DNA from: Adiantum capillus-veneris | Lineage: Eukaryota > Streptophyta > Polypodiopsida > Polypodiales > Pteridaceae | Assembly (NCBI GenBank): GCA_014529385.2 | Contig: CM043944.1 | Coordinates: 51,061,768 to 51,125,767 of the forward strand | Reading direction: 5' to 3' | DNA: 64,000 nt | Shown here: positions 23,943 to 33,424 of the stretch, one piece after another | Numbering within the stretch: the first letter of the stretch is position 1 | Layout: each line of letters starts with the position of its first letter | Program-made: the position numbers and the translations under genes | Notes under the pieces: model-generated | What the model saw: only the letters and a program-made list of their open reading frames with translations | What the model was told of the DNA's origin: nothing | The model's database searches: none

Positions 23943-26540
23943 ACTACTGTTTGAGATCCTTTTCATCTTCCGTTTTTGGATTCCATTTTGGATGATGTAA
24001 CAGGACATGCGATGTATACTTTTTTGGATGGATTTAGTGGATATAATCAAATCCGAATGGCATTGCGGGATCAGCCAAAAACAGCTTTTATTACCGCATG
24101 GGGAGTATTTTCTTGTACAGTAATGTGGTTTGGATTGCGGAATGCACCTTCCACTTTTCAAAGGGATATGTTTCAAATCTTTGGGCCTTATTTGACGGAT
24201 TTTATGAGGATTTTCCTAGATGATCTCAGTGTTTTTGGAGCACAATTGGAGCATTTGAAACAATTACGGTTATGCTTATGAAATGCAGAGAGGTGAAATT
24301 CAGTTTGAATCCTTTAAAGTGTGCATTTGCTGTCCGAAGTGGTAGGTTACTAGGGCATATCATTTCTGAAGATGGTATTTCTGTGGATCCGGATAAAATT
24401 GCCGCAATTATGGAAGCGCCTGCACCGCGGAACCAGAAGCAATGTCAGATTTTCCTAGGTCAAGCCCGATGGCATGGGAGGCATTTGCGGTTTGTCGCGC
24501 ATTTGGCAATCCCGATTACTTAGGCAGCTCATGCTATAGATTTTGAATGGACACAGGAATGTGATTTGGCTTTTTGGAGATTAAAATTGTAGCTATCCAA
24601 AGCTCCGATTATGCTGGCACCAAATTGGGGTGAGGATTTTCATGTGTTCGTGGATGCTTCGGATCGAGCTATTGGCAGTGTGCTCATGCAGGAACAAAGT
24701 CAAGGATGGTTACGACCTGTCTATTATGCCAGTAGACGATTATCATCCACAGAAAGAAATTATTCCGTAACCGAAAGGGAATGTTTAGGGATGATTTATT
24801 CAGTGAAGAAATTCCGGCACTATCTGTTGGGCCAACGTTTTTTCTTCCATGTGGACCATTTGGCTCTTTTATACCTGGTAAGGCAACAGAATTTGACGAG
24901 AAGATTGGCCAGATGGGTGCTTTTGCTGCAGGAATTTGACTTTGAGGTCATACATCGGCCAGGGGCCCAGCATGCGGTGGCTGACTACCTATCTAGGTTA
25001 GATTCCGGAGAGCCGCCGACGGGTGAAGCTGATGAATTTCCGGATGCGTCTCTGTTTCTAACAGGAGTAGCTGCAGAGGATAGCACAGTCCCGCAATAGG
25101 TGAGGGTTATTCCTAGCATTCCATGGACATGGTATGAGGAGATGTTTCATTTTCTCGACAGCGGCGAAATGCCTTCTTTCTTGTCCAGCCATCAGAGGAA
25201 ACGTGTGGCTATCAGAAGCCGGAATTTTGAGATTATTATGGGGAAGCTCTATTATCGTACAGTGGCAGAGGTGTTACTCCGATGTGTGCTACCACAGGAG
25301 CAGGAAGCAGTATTAGAGGAAGTCCATACTGGTATTGCGGGAGGTCACTTTGCAGCATTAATTATAGCTCGAAAGGTTCTCCAATCTGGATTATGGTGGC
25401 CCACATTGTTTCAGGATGCGAGAAATTATGTGCAACAGTGTGATGTGTGTCAGCGGTTGGGGCAACCTACCGAACGGTCCAGAATGCCTTTTCAGCCAGT
25501 TCTGCCTTTGGAGCCTTTTCAAAAGTGGGGTTTGGATTTTGTTGGTCCTTTTAAACCAGTGGCAGCTCACACAAGAAATAAGTATATCTTGATAGCCACG
25601 GATTACGCTACCAAATGGGTGGAGGCATGGCCTTTGAAAGACAACACTGCAGTTTCTGTGGCGGGATGCTTATATAAGGATATCTTTTCTAGATATGGCT
25701 GCCCTATTGAGTTGGTTAGTGACAGGGGAAGTCGTTTTTTGAATAAGGTGATGGAGAGAATGCTACGGTTCTATTTTGTATTACACAGGAAATCTTCTCC
25801 ATATTATCCTCAGGCGAATGGGCAAGCATAATCAACTAATAAGCAAATGATTCGGATTTTAACAAAGTTGGTGAATATGCATCGGATGGATTGGGATGTG
25901 AAACTTCCTTCCGCCTTATGGGTCTATCGGACAGCTTATAAAGTGGCAACAGGATTGACTCCTTTTAAGTTGGCATTTGGCATGGAGGCAATCACTCCGG
26001 TGGAGCATGTGATTCCGAGTATGCGGATGTTGATTGTGGATCGGTTTCTTCCGGAGGATTCTGTGATTTATCGATTTGATGTTTTGCAGGAATTGGATGA
26101 AGAGTGGCTGAATAGTTTTGCGGTGCTGCAGGATCTGCAGTCTAGGCGGAAAAAATGGTTGGATCACCCGAAAGAACGGCAATTTTTTTAGGGACAGCTG
26201 GTCCTTGTCTTCAATTCCCGTCTCGGGAAGATGCCGGGGAAGCTTAAATTACGGTGGTCAAGACCATTCTGGATTTTTCAATCGTGTGGACCCATCTCTT
26301 TTTATTTGGCGGATTTAAGGGGGGAGGTTATTTCTGTGCCGGTCAATGGTTTCAGACTGCGCCATTATGTTTCACCTACCACGATTCAGTGCCCCTTTGC
26401 TGTGGTACAAGAGCCGGAAGCGGCCCTAATCATGATTGGGGATTCTTTTGCATGCAATCTTGGAAAGCGGGGAAGGATCTATGATGGTTGTGGCACCGTG
26501 GATCGCCCTATTTTGGGAACTCATTGTGGAAAGGTTACTA
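23943..26540 (+). pseudogene. Element Z RT, RNase H and integrase
   Basis: RT resumes after the MITE with FLDGFSGYNQIRMAL, FGLRNAPSTFQR and the catalytic box IFLDDLSVFG. There is a one-base frameshift near 24275. RNase H follows at 24611-25040 (HVFVDASDRAIGSVLMQ, DHLALLYLV, ADYLSRLDSGE). Integrase: zinc-binding region with CDVCQRLGQP (about 25440), core WGLDFVGPFKP, SDRGSRF and YYPQANGQA, and C-terminal LVLVFNSRLGKMPGKLKLRW near 26203-26262. A stop at 25829 lies at the position of the third catalytic residue region. There is no chromodomain; the C-terminus resembles Tat/Athila integrases. Confidence 0.9.
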
Positions 26541-28665
26541 CTGCATGCATACGATTTTTATTGTGGTTCTCTTGTTTCGTGTGTCGTGCGCTCTTAGTGC
26601 TCTACTCTCTGCTCCTTCATCTCATCACCACCATGATAGCTTCCCTTCTTCAATGTGTCCCTTTCACTCCCGTGCAGCACCTCACGCTTCGACGAGTGGA
26701 CGCATGGCTGCAAGACTTGTGGCTGCGTGTGTTCACCAACCTGGATTGGCAAGGGATCCCAGTTCACCCGCATGCAGCAGGTTTGATTGAGCGACTCGCT
26801 GCTGACGATATGGTGGTGCTGAATAATCAGCAGATTCAGTTGACAGCAGAAAGGATTTCAAGGTGTTGCTGTTTGCCCAATGATGGCGTGGTGCGTGCCT
26901 CTCATGTCATCCCTACTGCAAATGTAGAACAAGAATTTGGTTTGAAGGTCAAAGGGGAGTATAAATTGTCAGGGTTGTCAGATGTAGCAACCAGGGATGC
27001 ATATAGGTGGTTTCTCGAGGCCATTTGGCTGCAAGCCAAAACTTATACCATTTCGACCCGAGCAAGAAATGTGTTGCATTCAGCCAACTTTGGGCCAGTA
27101 GCTTGGGCAGCGATGGTCAGAGAACGACTGCTGGCAGAATGCCAACGAGTAATGGCACAGTTGGAGAGGAATACCCCAACCAATACAAAGGTGGGCCAAC
27201 TGATCACATTGATTTTTCCGTTGAGAGAAGTTTTTCCTCTCGCCCTGCGTCCTCTCTGCCACTTTGAAGATGATCGCTTGATGGTCCAAGGCACTAATGC
27301 TCCGCTGTCGCAAACACAAAGCTTGGCAGTGCCGGCTGAGAGGGAAACACAGCAGTAGCAGGTGGGCGTTGGGGATTTGCCTGGTCCATCGACAACAGTG
27401 GTATCTTCTGGAGCCCAAGAGATGGCCACTGCAGGTGCAGGATCAGTAAGCCGCAAGCGCGGCAGGGAGGAACAACAATTTTCGACACCACCTCCGGCAA
27501 CTGCATCTCTTGTTTCGAAAGATTCTGCGGTGGCTCGCCGGGGTCGCCGAATGCAGGAGAGAGTGAGTAATGCTACTCCTTTGCGGACGAGCTCTTCTCC
27601 GGCTGTGGATGTCCCCGCTCAACTAGAAACTTCGGGTACTACTAATGCGGCTACCTCGACGGGAGGTACTCTCCCCGCAGTGCTACCCTAGGAGGCTACG
27701 GCAGCAGCGACCCCTGCTGACCAATTACAGGCATGCGGCACATTTTTTAGCAGACTTGCAGAGTCTATTCGTGCGGCCTGGCCCCAGCCACAGAGGGACG
27801 AGTCAATGAGTTGGAAGCGCAGGTAGTGGCTTCGCAAACTCGCATTGCCGAGTTAACCACTGAGAATGAGGAGCTGACTGCCACAACTCGCCAGCAAGGG
27901 GCGGAAAAACAAATGTTAAGAGAGGCTAATGCGGAGTTTGTGGCCTCTATCCAACAGGAACTTCTTCAGTTGAGAACACAGCATAGCCTAGCCTCCTACT
28001 TAGCCTTGCACCCTGGCGATGTAATGATCAACATGACTGATTTGGATGCATTGGTAGTGGAGATTCAAGAAGATCTCTGAATTTTTTAAGATAATCAATT
28101 ACAAAGCTGGAGCACACGCTTGGCTGCTGAGGTGAGAGCACAGCCACCCACTCAGCAGGTTGTGGTGCACCAACCTGAGTCATCCAACACTGACAGAGGT
28201 AAGAGTGTTGTTCCCGAGGGTTTTGATGTTGTTGATTGGGCACAAGCTACAGAGGATTGTGCTGAATCCCAGGCTCATGTATCTCGTTTGCAAAAAATGA
28301 TTCGTCGATTTTGTAAGGAGCGGCGCAGGGTCTGTTTTTGGGTGGAGACCTTAGCTCATTCTTTTTCTCTCAGTCTACCACCTTGCCCTCCATTTTGGTC
28401 TTCTCTTAATAGATACCTTTCTCGCTATTATCCGTTACATACACCTCTTGCTCCTCTGCCACAGCCGCCTCAATCTATCTCTTTGCCAACGCAGTTCATT
28501 CTTCGAGCTGCCTGGCCGGAACAAATTGAGATAGATCCACATCTTCTGGATGAGGTCTATCGGGCACATATTGCAGATTTTAGAGGCTTTGGCTATATTG
28601 ATATTTCATCTTCACTAGAGCAGGGTGTAGATCAACCACCGGAACCTTCAAACCAGAGGCGCTGA
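26541..28665 (+). pseudogene. Element Z additional 3' ORF (env-like position)
   Basis: About 2.1 kb of coding-like sequence continues in the integrase frame. A strongly hydrophobic stretch (about 26545-26665, rich in Leu, Ile and Phe) could be a membrane segment. Next is a mixed region with WQGIPVHPHAAGLIERLAAD and YRWFLEAIWLQAKTY, then a Ser/Thr/Pro-rich basic part around 27362-27690. After a frameshift near 27800 comes a coiled-coil-like segment (27811-27990, heptads of Leu/Glu/Gln). The last part (28120-28665) is Pro-rich and ends just before the 3' LTR. Stops at 27356, 27689 and 28078 fit C-to-T decay. I recognise no known domain; the location matches additional or env-like ORFs known in plant gypsy elements. 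Confidence 0.6.
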
Positions 28666-28699
28666 GTGTGGGTTCGCGCAATCCACCGTGCGTGCCAGA

Positions 28700-29100
28700 T
28701 GTTACGGCATTAGCCGCACATGCGGTCCTGCGGTCCTGCGGAGGTCTGGACACTGCGGATCAGGAGTCATGCGGTATGTGGTGGCAGTAGCGGCAGTTCT
28801 TCATGGGATATCATGGGACAAGAGTGTGTGCACCGTTCCCGATCTGTGCTGGAGCAGCGGTTGTATATGGAGGGGCATACCTGTCTTTTGATAAAACTTA
28901 ACCAATCTCTATGATATTCATGGCATCTACTGTTGTAACTCGGAGTCTCGAATATACATGAATGAAGCAAGAGGTGTTCTGTGCCTGTGTACTGTGCACT
29001 TCCTTCTCTTTTCATTCTATATGTTGATGTTCATATAATGTAGTTGCGGGTAATCATTCCCGTAATGCCTATTGCTCCAGTGCGGGCAATAGCCATTACA
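28700..29100 (+). repeat. Element Z 3' LTR
   Basis: 401 bp. Contains an extra copy of the 8-bp unit GCGGTCCT near its start. Followed by target duplication ATCTC. Confidence 0.95.
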
Positions 29101-29105
29101 ATCTC

Positions 29106-29309
29106 CACGATGATGCAGTGCACCACATTACAGTGAACAATGACTCTCATCTTAGTCACCTTCGCGAGTATCTTAATCTTAGATATACCTTGCCCAAACA
29201 ATATCTCTTTGTAATCAATGAAAAGATTGTTCGCTCTAGGAAAGAGAAGAGCATTCTGTGTGAGAACATTCTGTTTCCGCGATGTATTCATGTAAAAGCT
29301 TGTAACTGA
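29106..29309 (+). CDS. Unknown spliced gene, last segment (3' of element Z)
   Basis: Continuation of the gene begun at 19295: 67 codons in the same phase across the Z insertion, ending with TGA at 29307-29309. Contains HHITVNNDSHLSHLREYLNL, LPKQYLFVINEK and a basic RSRKEK. That an interrupted frame stays open this long on the far side of an 8.9-kb insertion supports a real coding exon when Z landed. Family not recognised. Confidence 0.5.
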   Translation, partial: HDDAVHHITVNNDSHLSHLREYLNLRYTLPKQYLFVINEKIVRSRKEKSILCENILFPRCIHVKACN

Positions 29310-29542
29310 CATGGATTTTGTCCACATTAATACATACGATGTTTTGAATCTTGTTTCTGCGCATACTTGTTTATTCTCAGCTTGTTCAAGTTTTTGATTG
29401 AAACGTGCAATTTATTTGTTGTGGAGCACAAATGTTTTCAATGTTGGTGTCTTTCAATGCTTTGTCGCGTGATTTTGTTTAAATAAAAAGTTTTAAGTTA
29501 TTTTGACATTAATTTAAGTGCTTTTAAAAAAGTGACTTTGGG

Positions 29543-29550
29543 TATATAAG
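29543..29550 (+). promoter_or_regulatory. TATA box of the second antisense gene in Y
   Basis: TATATAAG lies 87 bases before the ATG at 29637, and a CT-rich leader (CTAGCTTTAACCTCTCTTCG) follows. Spacing is typical for a plant RNA polymerase II promoter. Confidence 0.6.
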
Positions 29551-29636
29551 TGACTTTCTAGTTCTTAAACTTCATTACTTACATTCACAAAACTCTAGCT
29601 TTAACCTCTCTTCGCATCTTCTTCGCGAACGAACCC

Positions 29637-31156
29637 ATGGCAATGTCTACTGATACACTTCTCACACAATTAGAAAGGGTAGGACTTGCAGATCGAGCAC
29701 ATGAGCTACTAAGTGTGTTCAAGGGGACAATTGACATGCATGCCATTGCCAACATTCATGCAGAGGCATTCAGAAGATTTCTTGACTACATGGTGCAGCA
29801 CATGGAGGAATATGCCATAATCTTTGAGGGATCTGACACGGCGTGGTTGCCAGTGGATTTCTTGAAGCATCTCTATGCAGCTGACAAAAACTTCCGGTTT
29901 CGCTTGTTGAGGTTTATTAAAGGCCTCACAGAATGGGACTTCAAGACAGAGGATGAGGATGATCTAATGGATTTGGGCATGGGGTGCATAGGCACCCAAT
30001 TTAATTCATGGGACATGGTTCTAACATTACTTGTGCTTGAGGGCATGGACAAGGGAAAATCAAAGGAAATGGTCAACCAAAGACCTCCTATGACCATTGT
30101 GGAGGAATCAAATGAAGTTATCGAAAAGATAGATGAGCAGGCCGAAGTATCTATGCTCAATCTATGGCACTCATACTCATGCAAGATCCCAACACCACTG
30201 AGGAGGAAGATCGAATGATAGAGGGAGATGAGGTGTTGGAAGAGATCCTGGACCGCAAAATTTCACTTTGCATCTAGTGGTGGTGGATGATTGTCAGTTT
30301 CTATTCCTTGACGACATTGCCAAAACGTTAGGACTCAGAGAAGATGAGTCACTTGCAGTGCTTGCTATCTATGCGGGCATGAAGGATCCCAGTGGGAAGG
30401 AAGAGAAAGTCAATTTTCAAATTGATTTCGAAGACCAAGATCTCTCAGCAAGCCTCTCCTTCCTCCCTAGTGAAAACGAACAACAGTTGGTGCAAGCAGT
30501 AGCAAGTACACTAGTAGAAATAAAATCATGTGCCTCTTTCTATGAAAGCGTACCAGAGAGCGCATTTCATCCACACAAACCTCTGATTGCAATTGGTAGA
30601 GATGATCGATCTAGCATTGATCTTACAAAGAAAAATCTTGAAGAGAGGGATGAAGAAATTGACGTAAATAAATCTAAACCTGGTAGAATTTCTAGTATTC
30701 CTTACTACAAGTGTTAATATCAATTAAAAGGCTTTGCAGACGGCTTATCATGTTGATAAGTTTGCAATGTGTACTGGAGGCTCGTGCAACGTCTCCACGG
30801 GTAGAGATAGTTCTCTTTGGCACTACCTGAGCCATCTGGGGCCATTGATTCTTAGAGTTGCTCACACAGAGTTCTCCAAGAATGGTTCTGCAGAGCTGCT
30901 AAAGTGTAAAGCATTAAGTGGCATACTCGCTGAAGATTCTCTCACCTTAAACGGTCATAAATGTATATTGGTGGATCGAGAGGCAGCATTGTATGCCTTT
31001 ACAGGCAAACACCCAGGCTCGGTCCTCTTCCATTGCGCCTTGAGCCTAGGTCAAGGGTTGACAAACCCAGAGGAAATTGTAAAATCCCTTGGTGTCAAGT
31101 CAGCCATTCGCCCATTACCCAAAGATGTAATTCGTAGAAACACCAATCGACCATGA
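29637..31156 (+). pseudogene. Unknown gene 2 carried antisense in Y, frameshifted
   Basis: Starts ACCCATGGCAATG, a good plant start context, after a TATA box. The open segments are in three frames: 29637-30160 (TDTLLTQLERVGLADRAHEL, FRRFLDYMVQHMEEYAIIF), 30164-30260 (LMQDPNTTEEEDRM), 30268-30717 (LVVVDDCQFLFLDDIAKTLG) and 30734-31156 (LWHYLSHLGPLILRVAHTEF, GHKCILVDREAALYAFTGKH, ending NTNRP). Each join needs a one- or two-base shift and one stop near 30725, so it reads as a decayed gene of about 500 residues. An AATAAA follows. Low Cys, acidic, no membrane segment. I do not recognise the family. A captured host gene or an old viral gene are both possible. Confidence 0.5.
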
Positions 31157-31171
31157 TGTAATATTCAAATC

Positions 31172-31177
31172 AATAAA
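31172..31177 (+). terminator. Poly(A) signal after gene 2
   Basis: AATAAA followed by a second AATAAATG, 16 bases beyond the stop at 31156. Confidence 0.55.
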
Positions 31178-31236
31178 GAATAAATGTTTTTGTCACCATT
31201 CAGTACTTGTTTTTCTATTCATATTGTCCAATAATT

Positions 31237-31815
31237 TCCATTTTCGCCCGCCGAGGCACACACGTGCACAAAACCTCGAACATGTAGGCACCGGGTTGCT
31301 GGGAGGAGCGTCTCGAGGATAATTTTGCGAAACAGGACGACGGGGGGGCGTACGGGCTCAAGAAGGGCATGTGACGCATCGACGCCGACGGGCGGGGTCG
31401 AAGGGTGCAAAAAAAGCCCCTGTGCGCCACGGCGCGTAGGGAGCAATTCTGCCACAGTGGTGGAATTGCTCCCTGTGCGTCGTGGGGTGGTGTCTCGAAG
31501 ACTGCATGTCCTCATCTACCACTGAGGCAAAATATGTTGTTGCATGTGACGCAAGCAAGGAAGCCATATGGTTAGCACGTCTAGTGGGAGATTTGAGTAT
31601 TCACAAGGTTCGAGTACTGCATTGTGATACAGGGGCTTTTTTTGCACCCTTCGACCCCACCTGGCGCCGCCGATGCATCACATGCCCTTCTTGAGCCTGT
31701 ACGCCCCCCTCGTCACCCCGTTTTGCAAAATTATCTCCGAGACGCTCCTCCCGACCGCCCGATGCCTCCATGTTCGAGGTTCTGTGCACTTGTGTGCCTT
31801 GGCGGGCAAAAATGG
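31237..31815. repeat. Fold-back: 187-bp inverted arms around a copia fragment
   Basis: Arms 31237-31423 and 31629-31815 are inverse complements along their full length with scattered mismatches. Each is GC-rich, running from TCCATTTT at the outer end to GCCCCTGT at the inner end. The 205-bp loop has its own hairpin (AGGGAGCAATTC... paired with ...GAATTGCTCCCT, 31438-31474) and a copia RNase H piece. No target duplication was seen. The arms create spurious ORFs on both strands. Confidence 0.85.
31504..31628 (+). pseudogene. Copia RNase H fragment in the fold-back loop
   Basis: About 40 codons reading SSSTTEAKYVVACDASKEAI, then WLARLVGDLSIHKVRVLHCD. This matches the copia RNase H segment (STTEAEYVAASEACKESIWL in element A) but belongs to a different copia family. 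It stops exactly where the right arm starts. Confidence 0.8.
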
Positions 31816-31981
31816 AGCCATGGTGGTTAATTTTAATTAAACATATCCAACAACTCAAATACATATAAAAAACAATGTACAAATTAAAATTGAACAATTG
31901 CTCGGAATGGTAGAAATTCGCCAGCTTTGATATTATAGAGAAAGATTACAAATCTCATGAAGAGAGAGTACATGGGATAAA

Positions 31982-33219
31982 CTACATCTTATGAAGGCAT
32001 CCTTCATTTCTTAAATTTAGTGCTAAGGCTAAATCCGTATTTTTTAAAGTTACACGCTTTGCATGCGCCATATAGGAGACGCCATCTTGAAAAATCTGCA
32101 CCAAAATGTCTTCAGCGGCATCCTGTAAGGCCAGTAAAGCTGCGCGTTGTATTCTTGTAACGGAATCACTGATTCGTCTATCAACTCTCTCACCACCCAA
32201 GAGAAGGCCGCTTTGGGTATGATTGGCTCAGTGCTCTTTTGGTATTTCTTGATCTCACGCAAAGCCACTGTGCCTGGCCTCCATCTCCGCTTTTTCTGTG
32301 TTGTTGGTGGTGGTGGAGGAGCCGCCTGCCTAGCCCATTGAGGAGGATCATCTTTGTATTTTTTTATCCTCTCCTCTTGGGTTTGCTTCTCTTCTGGTGT
32401 CACCTTGTCCCTTTTTCTTTTTGCACATTGCTTGGCTCTCTGAGGGATTTTTGAAGGCTTTGAGCTCCCAGCCTTTGCTTGTTGGGTGGCTTGAGCTCTA
32501 TCTTCTACCCCCTTCTTCTCTGCCTCTACTCGTGCTTGTAAGTTGGCCTAATGAGCTCTCTCGGCCTCAGCTCTCTGCCTTTCCTCCTGCTCTCTCTGTC
32601 TTCTCTGCTCTTCTTGTGCTGCCAGGGCTTTCTTTTCAGCTGCCTCTTTCTTTTCCCTCTCCCTTTGTCTTTTCCTCCTCTTGGCCTCTTTTTATTTAGA
32701 TACCGGGTCGCCTGGTATTACCTTGATTACTCTTTCTTTGATTCGCGGTGAAAACTTTTGCGATGTAGTATTTGGGGTGGCCTAAGCACCAGTGGTTGTG
32801 GCAAGAGGTGATGGCGGTGGATTTTGAAGCGGACCTAGATATACATGTTCTATTTCTTGTGTTGCTCTAGGAAGAGGTGAAATCGGTGGGGGATCTGGAA
32901 GAGGTGTGCAAGTGGCATGGGTTAAATCATCAAGACCTCCAAATATGTGTCGCATGTTGCTTTGATTATCTGGATTTGATGGTTGGGGATGCTCTTGGGT
33001 GTTTGGAGCAGGCTGGGGCACTGGGTTATCCACTTGTGGTCGAGGATGTGGATTTGAACTCGTGGATTTTGCATGGATTTCTGGTTGTGGATTTTCTACG
33101 GTGTGATTGGTTGTGGTGGTATTGTGTGTAGTGCCAGCCTGCTCGTGTGAATCTTCCATTACCTTCGTGTTAGTCACCTTAACCGTCATCATAATATTCT
33201 CAGCACTTGTCAATCCCAT
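31982..33219 (-). pseudogene. Histone H3-fold ORF in the gag position of element Y
   Basis: The first ORF after the Y PBS. MGLTSAENIMM starts at 33219; one frame runs to about 32180 with three in-frame stops (32782, 32692, 32548), then a frameshift leads to the end at 31982. The N-terminal part is Pro/Gln/Asn-rich, followed by a long Lys/Glu/Arg/Gln-rich, probably helical segment (32400-32690) and a Pro run. The C-terminal 100 residues are an H3 fold: [18 protein letters not shown], then [12 protein letters not shown], then [18 protein letters not shown] and AHAKRVTL. The canonical H3 tail (ARTKQTARKS) is absent. ALQxAAED and HAKRVTL occur in CENH3-like variants, so it may derive from a divergent or centromeric H3. 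Total about 410 residues, far longer than H3. Capture of a host H3 gene is inferred. Confidence 0.82.
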
Positions 33220-33253
33220 AGGAGAGAGAAAGCTCGACCATGAACACCCATCA

Positions 33254-33271
33254 TAAGCACCGTGATCGCCA
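33254..33271 (-). promoter_or_regulatory. Probable primer-binding site of element Y
   Basis: On the minus strand TGGCGATCACGGTGC lies one base inside the 5' LTR and resembles the Z site TGGCGACCACGATGC. It fixes the orientation of Y. Confidence 0.6.
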
Positions 33272-33272
33272 G

Positions 33273-33424
33273 TGTATAATTGGTTACGAAGCCAAGCAGT
33301 TTGTCACCCGATCTGACAACGGGGTGTGACTTCTACCTCGACAACCATGAGTACTTGCCTACTGCACATACATTACTTCAGAGACACACACACTTCAAAT
33401 TGAACATTGCTACAATTGATTCAT
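33273..33424 (-). repeat. Element Y 5' LTR, inner part
   Basis: Aligns with 10731-10885 from TGTATAATTGGTTAC to GATTCAT, after which similarity stops abruptly and a 3.6-kb insertion begins. Confidence 0.78.

Larger units (their letters stand above)
20172..29100 (+). mobile_element. Ty3/gypsy retrotransposon Z (complete, nested)
   Basis: An 8,929-bp element with LTRs of 393 and 401 bp (TGTTACGG...CCATTACA) and a perfect 5-bp duplication ATCTC (20167-20171 and 29101-29105). It is inserted in a coding exon inside element Y. The LTRs differ at about 12 positions (about 3%), plus an 8-bp tandem copy in the 3' LTR. Order: gag, PR, RT, RH, IN, then a long extra 3' ORF. There is no chromodomain; the RT box is FLDD and the PBS is TGGCGA-type, which fits the non-chromovirus (Tat/Athila) side of plant gypsy. 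Confidence 0.95.

Noticed and set aside
27043-27506. Minus-strand ORFs within gypsy Z
   Set aside because: Antisense shadows of the sense 3' ORF, without family motifs.
31215-31567. Several ORFs in the GC-rich arm, for example starting MAHRGFFCTL
   Set aside because: They occur mirrored in the second inverted arm and on both strands; low stop frequency follows from GC content.
31982-33219. An ordinary host histone H3 gene
   Set aside because: No canonical tail, about three times H3 length, stops present, and it lies directly behind a PBS inside an LTR-bounded insertion.
19295-33219. Integrated giant-virus segment (H3-like protein plus unknown genes)
   Set aside because: No viral hallmark gene (capsid, polymerase B, packaging ATPase) is visible, one gene has plant-type introns, and LTR boundaries explain the block.
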